From Plantago major (lineage: Eukaryota; Streptophyta; Magnoliopsida; Lamiales; Plantaginaceae), in contig JAIFAC010000007.1 in the NCBI GenBank assembly GCA_026545765.1, positions 620,001 to 684,000 on the forward strand: a stretch of DNA of 64,000 nucleotides, in the 5' to 3' direction. Both the position numbers and the translations under genes were made by a program. The notes under the pieces were generated by a model, which did not search any database, was not told the DNA's origin, and saw only the letters and a list, made by a program, of their open reading frames with translations. Shown here in pieces: positions 51,451 to 64,000 of this stretch (its first letter is position 1; each line of letters opens with the position of its first letter).

Positions 51451-52804
51451 TTGGCATGTTGTTAAGCATAGAAATCAGAACATTCTAACAAGAGAAAAGT
51501 TAGACTACTGGGATATGTTCGTTCAAGAATATTAATAAAGATAGAAGGGAAGACACTTTCAAAACTTCTCTTTACATGGTACATACAAGCGCACCATTTA
51601 CGAACTATAGATGTGGATTAGAAAGAGTACTACCAGCCGATTATGGTCTTCTCTCGGTAATAGCAAAAAACACTAGCTGAACAAATTTCTTATTTCTTTT
51701 GGTCCTAGACTGGATTCTATAAATAAGTTTAAATGTCCAGTTATACGCTTGATTATTTCATTTCCTTGGACTCATATTAAGTATATCACTTACCTATACC
51801 TATTTCTTTAAACAACAAATACATCATGACCAAATTCCCCTTTATTTTTGTGTGTTTTTATAGAAGCCTATAATTATAAAAAACAATCCATATTTAAGGG
51901 CAATCCACTGTAAACGGCGTTTGGGATAGTTATCCGTGCAACAATAGTAAAAGGATACAGAACAGTAAAGGCAAACTCTTGTATTAAGTCTCTTACTTTT
52001 TTTTGTATCTTGTTAACGAAAGTTCTTTTCTATATTTGTATCTACACAAACTCCGCATAACGACATTCTCAGTCAGTACTGTACCACTTCTACTCGCTAC
52101 TTTGGTTGTTTTGTTGGACTAGTTTTCCTTCTTGTTTAAATAAAGTGTTCCTTACTTAACTGACTTAATAAGAGAATAAGATAATATGTCACCCTATCTT
52201 TTTCTTTGGGATACAGGGCTGATCCCACCAGGGTCTAAAGATTCTAAGTCATTCTCTCCAGCTGCTGGCAAATCCTACTATATAGTAAATTTCTTATCTT
52301 TCCTCGCTCTTTATATAATACTGTCTCCACTTTTGCCCTTTTTTAGTTCCATACACGCGTTCAATCACTTTACTAGAAAATGAAGGATTAAAGAAGGGAG
52401 GAAGAATCCTACCGTATCAGATCTGAGTAATAGATCATAGTATGCGGAGTAGACCTGGAAGTTGTGCCTAGAAAATAATAATAATAAATAATAATAGATC
52501 CTATATTATGTGGACTTTAGTAAGGAAAATGTAATACTTATGATGAAATAGGACAAGAAAAGATGGTTTAGTAAAATATAGACAAAATGTACCAAACTGA
52601 GGTGCAATACTTCTGTTAAATTCTGTTATAAGGGGAAAGCCTGTTACTACACAACAATCTATAAGATCCAAATCACAAAACCAAAGCAATAACAAAGGTC
52701 TCAATTCTTCTTTATAAAATTCTTTAATAAGGTATGCTTTCTAGCTAGACATATTACATATTCTTTCTATATCTTCTATAATCGTATCCTTGTTTTTCCT
52801 GGTG

Positions 52805-52824
52805 TATGTATGTATGTATGTATG
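52805..52824. repeat. Microsatellite, 5 x TATG
   Basis: Five exact copies of a 4-bp unit. Confidence 0.95.
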
Positions 52825-53174
52825 AGGGCCTTGTTCCTTTCTACGAACTAGACTAGTCTCAAATATGAACTCGTGAGATGAATTTAAGTTTTCTGCAAAC
52901 GTGTGTAGGTTAAATGCGTTCCTGTCTTCTTTGTACTTTCTTAAAAAAGGGGGAGCTTCCCTACTACGGGTTATAGATTTATAGTTTATAGAGTTTATTT
53001 ATAGCTTAATACCGGCCTATTTATGTGCAACTGTGTGAACAAACTTTGAATACACTTTAATGAAGGATACCCCTTTTTCTATGTCCAATACCAAAACCAC
53101 AAAATATTTGCCAGACTTTTCAAATTATTTATAGTTAACTAACAGATTTCGTTTCTACTCCCATATAGTTTTTT

Positions 53175-53223
53175 CTGTAAGGACTCAATCAAGACAATGT
53201 TATACTAACTGAGCTAAGCACAG
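53175..53223 (-). pseudogene. Truncated tRNA remnant
   Basis: Read on the - strand this 49-nt stretch has CTGT..TTAGCTCAGTTAGTA, typical of a tRNA acceptor and D-arm, then TTGTCTT, then directly GATTGAGTCC, which looks like a T-arm (usual form GGTTCGAGTCC) one base short, and ACAG pairing with the 5' CTGT. The second half of the anticodon arm and the variable loop are missing. This reads as a decayed tRNA of unknown identity; chance resemblance cannot be excluded. Confidence 0.35.
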
Positions 53224-54871
53224 AACCGAGAAGAAAAGTTACGTATCAGGAACATAGGTCAAGAAGTACAAAAGTGCAAGTCTTTCTTCTTAATTTATAC
53301 TTTTATACTGTACTTTTTGTTCTTTTTCAATCCTACTAAGTGCCTCTCTATCAAGGAGACCAGGACATTTTTACAATTTTTTAATTTTTACTTGTCCCTA
53401 AATATACCTGCACACTCTCCATTGTTTTCATTGGGTTGGATTACAAGGGAATGAAAGAACACTCGTATTTTCTTTCACAAAGACTCGTTTCAATTTTATA
53501 AGGTGTAAGTCCAGTATAGTATATAAGTCTTATAGTTGAATGAATGAGAGGCTTTTGTTTATTTTCGTATATTTCTCTAAAAAAGTTCTTAGTCGTCTAA
53601 TTACTTACTCGTGGATTTGATCCAGTAAAGTAACCGCTCTTCTATGTTTTCAGTCAACGGAAGTTTTAATACCTTCCCTTGATATTATTTTTGCTTTGCC
53701 TATATCACTCGAGATGTCTTATTATTCTAGTCTTGTCTTTTGTCAGTGCTTTTATTAACTATATTTTCTTGCATTTTATACTTGTTTTGCGGTAATATCT
53801 TTAGTTGGACAGCAAGCAAAGCCTCGCGCGGGGGCAGAGGGTCTATATTAAATATCTGATTTAGTGTCTGAAGAAGTATAAAGGAGAAGAAGTAAATTAG
53901 AAAAGAAAGAAACAACCGAGGAATAACAATAATGCATAAAAGGAAGACGGGATGCTTTCTACTCTTAAAATAGAAAACTCTCCTCTTTAGAACATTATGA
54001 AACACTTAGACAGTAAAGAGAATCGTGATCTTTGAGTCGACAAGGACTACCTAATAAGTCATATACTTTTTTGGTAAGATAATAGACCATTTTCTGAGTA
54101 ATGCTCCGTTTTCTATATAAGTCCTCTTTTTATTTTATGAGTTGTCTTCTTTAGCTCCTCGGATTTAAAATTTGATGATTTTTCTTTGTTCACGTAGGAT
54201 CGAGTTTTGGTTTCATTTATAGAATTAAGTAAGGATCTCCTTTATTTGTGCCAGTAAAAATAAAAAAAATAAGGGAACCTGAGTATAATCCTAGTCTAAG
54301 GCATAGTACTTGCTAAACGATCTTTACCCTTTGCCCTGAAACTTTCCTTGCTTGTACTGAAAAATCAAATACATGGGGTTCCACCTTCCATACTACTATC
54401 CCTATAATTAATTGTGAGTAAGATATTACTAAATAACTGCCCCATCTTTTGGTAGTGCCTGCTGTTTTGGGGGGTAGTTTCTTTCTTTTTTCTTCGAGGT
54501 GTAAAATTAAAGTGTTGTTAGATAATACTTTGGGTTGTCTTATCACGTTTACTGCAGAAATGAATTATTACTTCTCTGTTATTATTGTGCTCTTATAATA
54601 TAACTCTAGTTTGGTTTATGACCAAACCAAATATCACCTTTTTCATTACTTATGAGAAAGAATATATACAGAATAGAATATGTCCTGTAAAATACTCTGA
54701 GTACTCTTTCACAAATGGGGTTCGATTTAGTCTTAGTTTTTAGCCGATACTGCACGCGTATTAAGCAAACTTTTTGTTAACTATGTTACTGAGTATTCTC
54801 TATAGATGTAAGTAAGCCTTTGGCAATACTCTCGTCTCCTCCCTGTAAAATTTAAGATAAAAATGGAATTT

Positions 54872-54893
54872 TTTAGTATCTATTTAGTATCTA
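54872..54893. repeat. Tandem duplication, 2 x 11 bp TTTAGTATCTA
   Basis: Two exact adjacent copies in spacer. Confidence 0.9.
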
Positions 54894-54996
54894 GAATTGC
54901 ATATCTAAGCGAATATCTTAACCTTACTTACCTTATTTGGTTTGTTTCTTTGCGGCATTACTGTGGATAAAGTCCTACTTAATTTTTTATACCCCT

Positions 54997-55020
54997 AAAT
55001 ATAAGTTTTAAATATAAGTT
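54997..55020. repeat. Duplication of AAATATAAGTT with 2-bp spacer
   Basis: The 11-bp sequence occurs twice, separated by TT, giving a 13-bp period. Confidence 0.9.
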
Positions 55021-57822
55021 GGAGTTATTCTTTATTCAGACCTTCTCTCACAAATATATACGACATTTTATACTATTAGTTACGTGTTAACCTCCCAGGG
55101 TTTCTTTTTCTTTTAACTATGATTGCATAGCAATTTCTTCTCCTAGTTCTCTGTTCCTCGCAATATTAGGGAAGGTTTAGAATAACAACCCCACAGTACT
55201 ATTTCATTTCCAGCATATTTTATTAGAAAGTCTTAAAAGTAACTCCCTTTGTTGTGGTCAAAACTATTTCTACTCAAAGATTAATTAAAAATTGTAAGTG
55301 TTTAATTAAGGATGACCTTTTACTTAACCTGGAATAACAGGGAAGCTGCGATACTATACTTCTTTGCTCCCATTCTGTTTTGGGCAGAGATAACTCAGGA
55401 GTCTCCATCTAGAAAATAAGGATAATTTATATTGTGCTTCTTGTTATGCTTTTATAATTTATAACCTGTTCTTTTTTGTCGGGTATATTCGTATACTTGT
55501 ATGTATTATTTGAGACACGCAACGTACCCTTGTTACTTTGGTGTAGGTAGGGAATTAAGTCTACTCAGATTCCTGCCTATCTTTTTTCTATTTTATACTT
55601 TTACTCATAAGCTTTCTAGAGTGTTCTGTCAAAGCAAAGCAAAGCTTTAACCTATTTATTCTTGGTGGAGTTTAAATTAAATAAAGAAGAGTAACTAGAG
55701 ATGATTGTTGTACCACTACTATGCTGTATAATATATAAAGACTAAAATAGAAATTAAAATAATATGTGTAAAAATATGCGCAGTTATATAGATTAAGTAA
55801 GATACAAAGTAGCATCCTATAAGGGGGGCGCAGGGCAAGACATTTCGAATTATCTAATAGTCCTAAACTTTATTCTAAAAAACCGATTCCTTTTCCTTAT
55901 CTTCAGTGAAATAACCGAACTAATTCTTGTCTCAATGAAATGATACTTCGCCAGAGTAATTGGATGGATTGTAATGATACCTAATATATATATATAAGTT
56001 AAATAGTCAAATGTTTGTCAGGAAAGAGAAAAATAAATAAAAGGCGAGACTTCCTTCACTTCTTAGTCAGATCTGGGGGTACACGCATTATATAATGTGA
56101 GTACTTCCTTTTTATAATAAGCTAAGAGAGATCAAGAACAATACAAGTAACCTGTTTTTATGAAATTCTACCATTGAAGAATGAAATCCTAGGTATGCGT
56201 TTAATTTTTATACCACAAATATCCTAACTATGTAGTATGTAGGGGTGCCTTAAATGTTTTTCTAATTTAGGTATAGTTTTATATTACAAGCATATTTATT
56301 ATACGAGTGGAACTTGTGCTTTATTATTTATAATACTCTGAAAGTGCTGAAAGGGTAATACGTTATAACACGTCTTGTTTTTCCATTCCATGAAATAGAA
56401 TATTCTCTCATAGCGGTGAGGTGTTTATCTCTCTTATTTAGTTTAGCTTTATAAAAAATTATCTAGGTAGGGTAATTAAAGTATTAGCTATTGTTTGTCA
56501 GCTTCCCATAATGGGAGCATGCCCTAGTCTTTTAAAGTAGTTTAATTTAGAATATTAGAATAGTATAATGACTTATAAACAAGTTTTATAGTAGTGTAAG
56601 TACAAAAAAAAATGACATTTATCCACCTAGAATTTGCTAAGGAAAAGGGTATCTTCCAACTATTTATTTCTTTTTATAAAACAACTTTTTTACACGTATT
56701 TGACCACTTATCTCCATTATTTATTAGCCTATATATAAAAAGGCTAAGTGTTCACCTTGTTGTTTGTTGGAAGCATTAAATTAAAAAGAATATGAGAATT
56801 CTTCATATCATATGGAATTTTTGCAGATGTGAGATATTCCTTTACAAATTTCAAGTAAACAGACAGGGATGGAACTTTGTTTTATCTTATCCTTACTACA
56901 CAACCCTTTTTATTTAGTATTAAAGGAACTTTTGAGAGAGACTCTATTCTTTATCAATACCTTATTTTCTTATTTCTATGATTTTCCTTTTCAACCCTGA
57001 CGTCCTAGTAAAGACTATTCTGGCCACAACTTTTATTATATGAAACCGACTGGGGTATAGATCCCCTATAAATAAAGTGAAATACCTTCATCAACCAACC
57101 ATAAGTACAGCGCGAAGTGAGATCTAATTTGGGCGGTTATTACAGTTAAAAACAAATTTACCGGAAAATGCATATACTCCTCTACTAAGTTTTCCTCCAA
57201 GGTTCTGTGATTACAACAAGAAAATACTTTGTTATAAGCCGATCCTTTTCCTTGTGATTTTATTCTATTTCTTATGTTCCTGTACTAGGGATATCCCTTC
57301 TAACTCTATGCCAATTACTCCAGAAATTTCTTTCCCTTTATATCATCTTCTTTGAATACCACTTCTATATTAATTACCAAGTTTTTTGCCTTCTTCCTTC
57401 CTTATCTAGCTATAAGGATTCTTCATTACTACATTGTACTTCTGAGCTGTATAAAAGCTCTTGATGATTTAGTGAGCTAACTAGTTTATAATACCGGGTC
57501 TCTTTTATAGCTTTAGGTAATTAATAAAATAAAATTAGTACACTATTTCCTCTCTTTCTGGGTTTTGTTTTTTAGAATTAATTGTATTACGTGCAACAAG
57601 TAGACAATTATACCTTACTTTGTCCTAACATAAAGAAGGGATACACTGTTCAAAATAGATAATGAAACAAGGAATTAGAAATTATCCTCCGTGTTTTAGT
57701 CTTTTCCATATTATATTAACTCTCTCCTAATACCTCAATTTCTATTGGTAAGTACTCCTTTCGCGATGGATTGTTCCTACGAGTAAGCCTTGGTTTGGTT
57801 AATGCCTTAATTTATGAATTAT

Positions 57823-57843
57823 TTCTAAATAGGTTCTAAATAG
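57823..57843. repeat. Tandem duplication, 1.9 x 11 bp TTCTAAATAGG
   Basis: One full copy is followed by a second copy lacking its last base. Confidence 0.9.
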
Positions 57844-60800
57844 TTCTCTTCTACTATAAGTTTATCAACGGTATGCGAAAATGTTGTTGAAAAGGAATAT
57901 AGGAATATCCCGCGTTATATAATATTTTCATTAATGCGCTATACTGAGAAGTTATATATATAAGGGTTATCGGCATTGTTTTGTTCTCTACAATTTGTTC
58001 TAGAAAAGACACGTACTGTATATAAATAATAATTTTAAGGCTTCTTCTCTTAAATTCTTTATAAATAAGGTTGTTGGGAATAAATATATCAGCGTTATGA
58101 GTAGTTTCTTCTTTAGCAGCACCCGTGATGTCACGTGTTGAATTTCTCCTCCGTGTTTATGAAAGTTATTAGGCAGAGGTCCTTTAACTTCAAGGAATCA
58201 GTAGAAAATTTTTGTTATTGCTGTTAGTTAAGTATAGAATTTTAATAGATCGACCTCTAGAATTAAGGGTAATTCGCAGACTTTCCAGTTGGAGCTTACA
58301 TCCTTATAGGTAGTTAGCTTAGGGATAAGGGTTCTCTTTATAAAATTAGAAAAATAATTGAGCAGTCATTTGTAACGGACAATAAATTCTAGTATAGGTA
58401 TCAAATAAGTCATCTATAAAGGAATTCTGTAATTCTCTATTACTTCTAGTTGTTCTTTCTTACCTTTTCTGTAGGACAACTTACATTATTAAGTCTTCTT
58501 TAGAAGTGCTCCGACTTATTTATTTTATATAAATTCCGATACCTTACCTTATCTTTTGCCTTACTTTATCTTGGCAGAAACCTGTACTATCTAACTATCT
58601 AGAGTGGTTTCCTTTTGAGTTCTATAATTAACAAACGAGAAAAGTCAATTCTATTATAGCGATGTCTCTCATAAATAATACAAGTTATGGCACACTCCTT
58701 TAGGTCAACTACCCAAATAAATATGTTATACATATAATAGAATCAAAAGGCATATCAGGATATTCCAAGAAGAGTGTTAAAACTCAAGATAACCTATAAC
58801 AAGAGTTCAAACTACAAAGTACCCCATACTTACAATAACGTGCTAATATAAAGAAAGGGCGAAAGGCAGCACCCAGAAAACTAGAAAACTGGGCAAGCAT
58901 AGGGATATCTGGCGAGCCTATGACTCCAGACTCCAAAAACAGATGTATTAACCTTTTTAGGTATGCACTTTTTCACTTTTATCCTTCTTCCGACCCACAA
59001 GCTATCTTAATCCTATGCCCTCTTCTATAATAAATTAATTTCCTTTAACCAAATAACTCTTCCTTAGTTATTCCAAGTATTCAGTATTATTGATTGATTT
59101 TGCAATTTATACATATTTATATCTTATTTAAAACACAAATAAAGAAGATCGATTTACCTAGCCAACTCTGTTTAGTAGCTTTCTTTCCTTCTTTTCTAGA
59201 GCACACTTTGAAATATACAAAACTTGAGGTTCTTTCTGGACCCTATCTTGTATAACACTGGTCTTATCAGAATCCTAAGAATTGTTGTTATTTAGAAGAT
59301 TTTTATAATCCTTAAGTCGTTAATCAAATCTTTGTTTAGATGCATGTTTATACCCGTCGACGTACGATTCTACATTTCTCACATTTACTTTCGTTTTTTG
59401 TCTAATAAAATAATGTGTACTCTATGCTTCTTTCAGGATGGGATGTGCGATCTTTGGAAGATATTTACAGGGTATGCCAGGGAACTACGAACAAAGGATA
59501 TAAAAAGACCAATTATTCTCGTCGGTACGATTTCAATCCTGGGCAATATTTGGAGATTTTACTTCTTTTCCTGGAATGCACAAAATTCTGTTATAGTTTT
59601 TCGTATTAATTATTTCTATAATATCAAAGTAGTAAAGTAATATATTCACCACAAGTCCTATCCTCTTTTTAGTTTGTGTCGAAACTCAGAACCCTTAATT
59701 AATTAAGCGTTACTCTCATGTTTAATAAAGAATAAAAGGTAACGTTTGCTATTGAATATCCACCTTCGAATCGAATATAAACTGCAATAATATCTCAACA
59801 AGGAGGTATAAGCCTCAAAAGGAAACAATCTAAATATAGAAGCGGGTACCTCATTAAATTAGATCTCAACCAAGCATGGAAAACGCACAGTTAAATAAAG
59901 AACCTACACTTAGTAGTATAGGACACGCATTTTTAGAAATAAACTTATTCTTTAAATGCCATATTATACATTACTAAGGAATGAAACGAACCCTTTATTG
60001 ACTAGTAAATCTTACTGATCACAGTATTTGATAGTTGGCAGTTAATAATCAGAGCAAAAAGTAAACCCAGAGGATATAGAAGGATAGAAAGTCGTAACAT
60101 ACAAAATTAAGTCAAGCGAGGCGAGTTGTTCTATTTTAGAATCCAGTCAATCTAAGTTAGGAGCATTTTTTTATTAGTTCCTAGAACTTTTACTGACTCT
60201 ATGACATGTATAAGCATTTTTCTTGTAGTTACAGCAAGTACTTTATTTAATCCAACAAAAAGAAACAATTGTCTTTACCTTCATGGCAAGGATATGTTCA
60301 GGGCTAATTAATCATATATAACCTTTACTTTATTCTCTTATCTATCCTAGGTACTGTCTTGTACAAAGCAACTATTCCATAATAAGGGCACATTGTGGTA
60401 TGTATAAAGTAATAAGTCTCCTACAGATTATAAACTCTCTATACTGGAATGCTGGGGAAAGGCATATCTTATATTGACAAAGCTATATTACAAGATATAG
60501 AACAAGGTTGTTGTTTTCTATACTGAAACTTCTTTATCTGAACCAGGTCGAATCCTAGACTTTATTACAAAGACAACTCTTTTCTCTTCTATCAAGCACT
60601 AGAATTTTAAGGAAGAACCTGCTACAACAAAGAGATTATTAAGAGGGAGTAAATGTTCATTACTTATTTCAAGGAGTTCTGCTTATGCGCATATTAATAT
60701 TAAATTTATGAGTCGGGGCAACTAGATATAGAGGCAGCCTGCACTTTCTTGGTTAGAATTTTCACTTTTTCTTGTATAAGATATAGGACTGATCTTCGAT

Positions 60801-63800
60801 GAATTTAGGTTACAGCTTCCTTGTCTGTCTTTAATAAATCTTGGACTTTTTTTGTGTCCCTGTCCCTAAATTCTATTTCCCCTTAATTTTCTTCTTTCTT
60901 GTCTTGATGCGCGAGTATGACCCATTTTCTAGCAATGACTTTATAGTTAAACTATGTTATGTTATAGGTCTGGATTTGACAATTGTTTTTTGTAGTGTAA
61001 TTAGGATATCCTTTAGAATTCATTACTAGACTTGTTCTTAAAATTAAAAAAAATTTAAAAGAACTACGGTAGTTGCCTCTGCCTATGTGTATTATATCAA
61101 GAATGAGTGCGCAACGAGATTCTAAATGAAACTTTTCCTTTAATTTAAAGTCCATATCTCGAATTCCTTTTAATAAACCATGTTCGACATCCAACGAAAT
61201 ATGTTAAATTCAGATCAAATCAGCCAGACAAAAAGGGGTAGGGAAGAAAAATGAAATTGAAAGGCCAACTGTCCCATAGAGAGAAATATCAAGAAAATTA
61301 TCACTATACACCCATAATTGTGTAAGTTACGCAAAACTGTGGTGTGCTTAGTCATTGTACTCGCCAAATAAAAAGCAAGATTTTGGAGTTTACTAATTTA
61401 ATTAAAATTCAAAAGAGTCTCCCTCTGTATGAAGAATACATGGTCAGTAGTATATCAAGGTGTATTTTCAAAGAATTCTCTGTACGGTTAATCTAATAAA
61501 TTCTTGTACTAACAAACAGTCAGTATCAGTTATAGAGCAAGCCCCTAATATAAAAAAAATAAGGGGTTTTACCTTATACAGCCAAAAAGCATTTACTGTA
61601 TCATCGATCTCACAAACTTAGATTTATTTCCTTATACAAATTATTATTATTATGTTCAAATAAACAAGAAGCAGCCCCGTCATAGGTCAAAGATACCCGG
61701 AAAGATAAGTTGTGAAAAGGAGCTAGGTAAGAGAAATAAAGAGAATTCAGCATGAACAGAAAAGACTGTAGGAAGGCCTAGAAACCAACAATGAAGACCA
61801 AAACCAATAAACTCACGCGGACCACCTATAATAAATTGTTCATTTTAAGTGAAGACTTCAGCCTCAAAACCATTAGATTCCAAGAGTGATTTTTTATAAA
61901 ATTATATAAGTATAAAAGTATAAATTCAATTTAGGTATATTCCTGTGAAAGATATCCTATGAGTATCTAGTACTTTTGTAAGAGAAGTTAAACAAAACAC
62001 AAAGAATATTGGAGTTTTCTCTAATATAACGAACTTCGAAATTTTTAGAAGGAAAATAAAATCGAAAGGATCCTGGAAAAGCCAGAAAATCTCGCGAATA
62101 TCCAACGGTACTTTCTATAGATCTATATACAGGTAAGGAAACAGTTTGAAAAGGTATTTAGGTAATTACTTACCCCAGCTCCTCCAGTGATACTATAATA
62201 AAAAAGTTTAGAGGAAGAATCAGTCTTGTGAAAAAAAGGGAAATAAGGGCGGTTGCAAATGCAATTAAGGAAAATCTTATGTATGCTAAAAATGTTAAAG
62301 ATAAAGATAGAGAGTTGTCAAAGCATATCATACTATACTTGTACAAAAATATAATATACTACAGGCCCCCCTCATTATCAAAACTAGATTTGGTACCCAC
62401 TTTTTTGGGATAGAATATTTAGTTAAAAGGGACAAACACTTAATTTTTAACAACACTTATTCTGACTTGCTGGAAAACTAAGTATGAATTATGTATCTAA
62501 GGGTGAATATTTCCCTCCTTTTAGAAATGCCAAATAAACGCGGGTTATCAGTTCTCTGGTTTCCATCCACAAGTACAAGGTCTTTATTTTATTTCAAAAA
62601 AAGAAGTATAGACCGAACCTTACTATTTACTAAGAGAGAAGTTCATTATAAAAGAAACCAAAGCCCCTGAAAATTTAGAATCTGTACATGTGCTGAGAGA
62701 CGAAACAAATTTAGACTTTCTGGAAACATTTCTATTCTGTACCAGGCCTGCCCAAATAAACTAATTAAATAAGGGATGCAACGTTTTTACTTACCCCCTG
62801 TTAATAGAAATTATACGAGGCATGCCACTTGAGATTTTACAACACCAATCCTACTAGTACAAGTAGTACAAGCGCATGTTCACTTTATGATAGGTGTCCT
62901 AATAACAAACTATTACAAGATCTAAAATAAAAGAACTTTGTCATTTTCTACGGAACTCTGCATATTTGGTGCTTTAAGACCCTTAAGTTATTAATAAGTT
63001 TTTCATGCTCGATCTTAAAACCATCCCATACATAATGTGTGGATTTTACATTTCTAAGGATTGTGTTTGTTTTTATTATAGGATTTGTGTAGGACGTGTG
63101 TGTACAAGCCTGATCTATTTATTTATTTATATGCCGCTTAGTATTTATCTTTCTTTGTCTTTGTTAGAAAATAACTAATAGAATCGATCTTTAGTCGTTC
63201 TTTTGCTGGATACTTATTGGGCCTACCCCACCGACTGTCTTTCATTTTCATTTTATTCACTCTCTCCACGAGGCAAGATTTTTTCTAAACTATGACCATG
63301 AATGTGTTTTTAATAACTTAACTTAAATGTGTAATTGGGAATATCTAGTCTAGTATGGTGATTGGTTAAAAGCCCTGTTATGTTACCCCAGCTAGGTTTT
63401 TACCCAGGATATTCCTTAGCAGACTCCTTATTATCTTATTGTTTACTTTTATGACAACAGTCCTACCCATGTGCTTCACTAACTACTTATTTCAATTGAG
63501 CAAACCTTAGTCACCTTCTAGGAAAAAATGACTTTTTTCATGCAACATGGGCCTACTAGTACAATTATAGGACAAAGCCCTTTATTTAAACACGTATATT
63601 GATTTAATTAAGTTGGATAAGCGAAATTGTGTGGTATAATCCATTGAACGTTATAAATGAGGTGTGGGAGGAGATAAGTAAGTGTTTGCTTACTATGTGT
63701 TGTTTCTATTTGTTTCCGTGTCTGTCTTTGTTTTGATTGTCTTCTTTAGTTGGTTAGCTTTACTGTCTTAGTCTCTGCCTTTCCCTCTGTTTTCTACCTA

Positions 63801-64000
63801 TGTTATGTATTTTGTATCGCGGTATTGTATTTCTTCCGGGCCTCTATTTTCTATTTTATGTATAATGTTTTTAGGTATCTTAAGTACTTGTGGCTTCTCT
63901 TTGTTGGTGTTTGTACCCACTAACTAGTATTCGTGCTCATCATTAAGTTGGTTAAATTGTGGCAGTGATCATTATGTTTCCTTTTTAATTTAAAGATGCA

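Larger units (their letters stand above)
51451..64000. other. AT-rich spacer right of rrn18
   Basis: No gene is recognised apart from the tRNA remnant near 53.2 kb. The longest frame (102 codons, 59,332-59,640 +) overlaps a 64-codon frame in another register, and I cannot match either. Slightly less AT-rich patches occur at about 52,190-52,270, 58,860-58,945 and 59,430-59,560, none identifiable. Several short tandem repeats are present. Confidence 0.65.

Noticed and set aside
53600-53680. Sequence with GTGGATTTGATCC and AACCGCTCTTCTA resembling a - strand tRNA
   Set aside because: The T-arm-like and D-arm-like parts do not give a cloverleaf with a paired acceptor and anticodon stem.
60090-60105. 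AAGTCGTAACA, like the 3' end of small-subunit rRNA
   Set aside because: The match is only about 11 bases and the expected neighbouring helices are absent.

Overview
The window is best read as a piece of a large plant mitochondrial chromosome. The evidence is an intact nad3 of vascular-plant type, cloverleaf tRNAs matching plant mitochondrial trnP(UGG), trnW(CCA), trnI(CAU) and a chloroplast-like trnM(CAU), and the 5' domain of a plant-type small-subunit rRNA (rrn18). The spacer DNA is very AT-rich and the rRNA is divergent, which suggests a fast-evolving lineage. The nad3 sequence (…[13 protein letters not shown]…, …[19 protein letters not shown]…) looks like the edited protein of seed plants, yet it is encoded directly in the DNA, so little or no C-to-U editing appears to be needed. 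The exact species cannot be named; a parasitic or otherwise accelerated angiosperm is one inference, not a result.

Layout. Bases 1 to about 42,950 are an AT-rich gene desert. The short open frames there look like chance, and many short tandem duplications (units of 10 to 19 bp) are present. A compact gene island lies at about 42,960-44,340. On the + strand it holds a divergent trnK(UUU)-like gene, nad3 and trnM(CAU). On the - strand it holds trnP, trnW and trnI(CAU), read in that order. From 44,339 to about 49,800 is AT-rich spacer with a possible decayed tRNA-Thr-like sequence near 46.64 kb. A second, clearly GC-richer island spans about 49,850-51,450. Its right part is the - strand rrn18 5' domain. 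Its left part is about 1 kb of unidentified sequence with a direct-repeat family and two related hairpin elements. From 51,450 to 64,000 the AT-rich spacer resumes, with a truncated tRNA remnant near 53.2 kb.

Function. nad3 serves respiratory complex I; the tRNAs and rRNA serve mitochondrial translation. rps12, the usual partner just downstream of nad3 in flowering plants, is not there. The rrn18 match stops near E. coli position 660-690, so the rest must lie behind an intron, elsewhere in the genome, or be lost. The most interesting points are the pre-edited nad3, the interrupted and altered rrn18, the paired hairpin elements beside it, and the widespread fresh tandem micro-duplications. I found no transposase, reverse transcriptase, CRISPR array or recognisable virus-like element.
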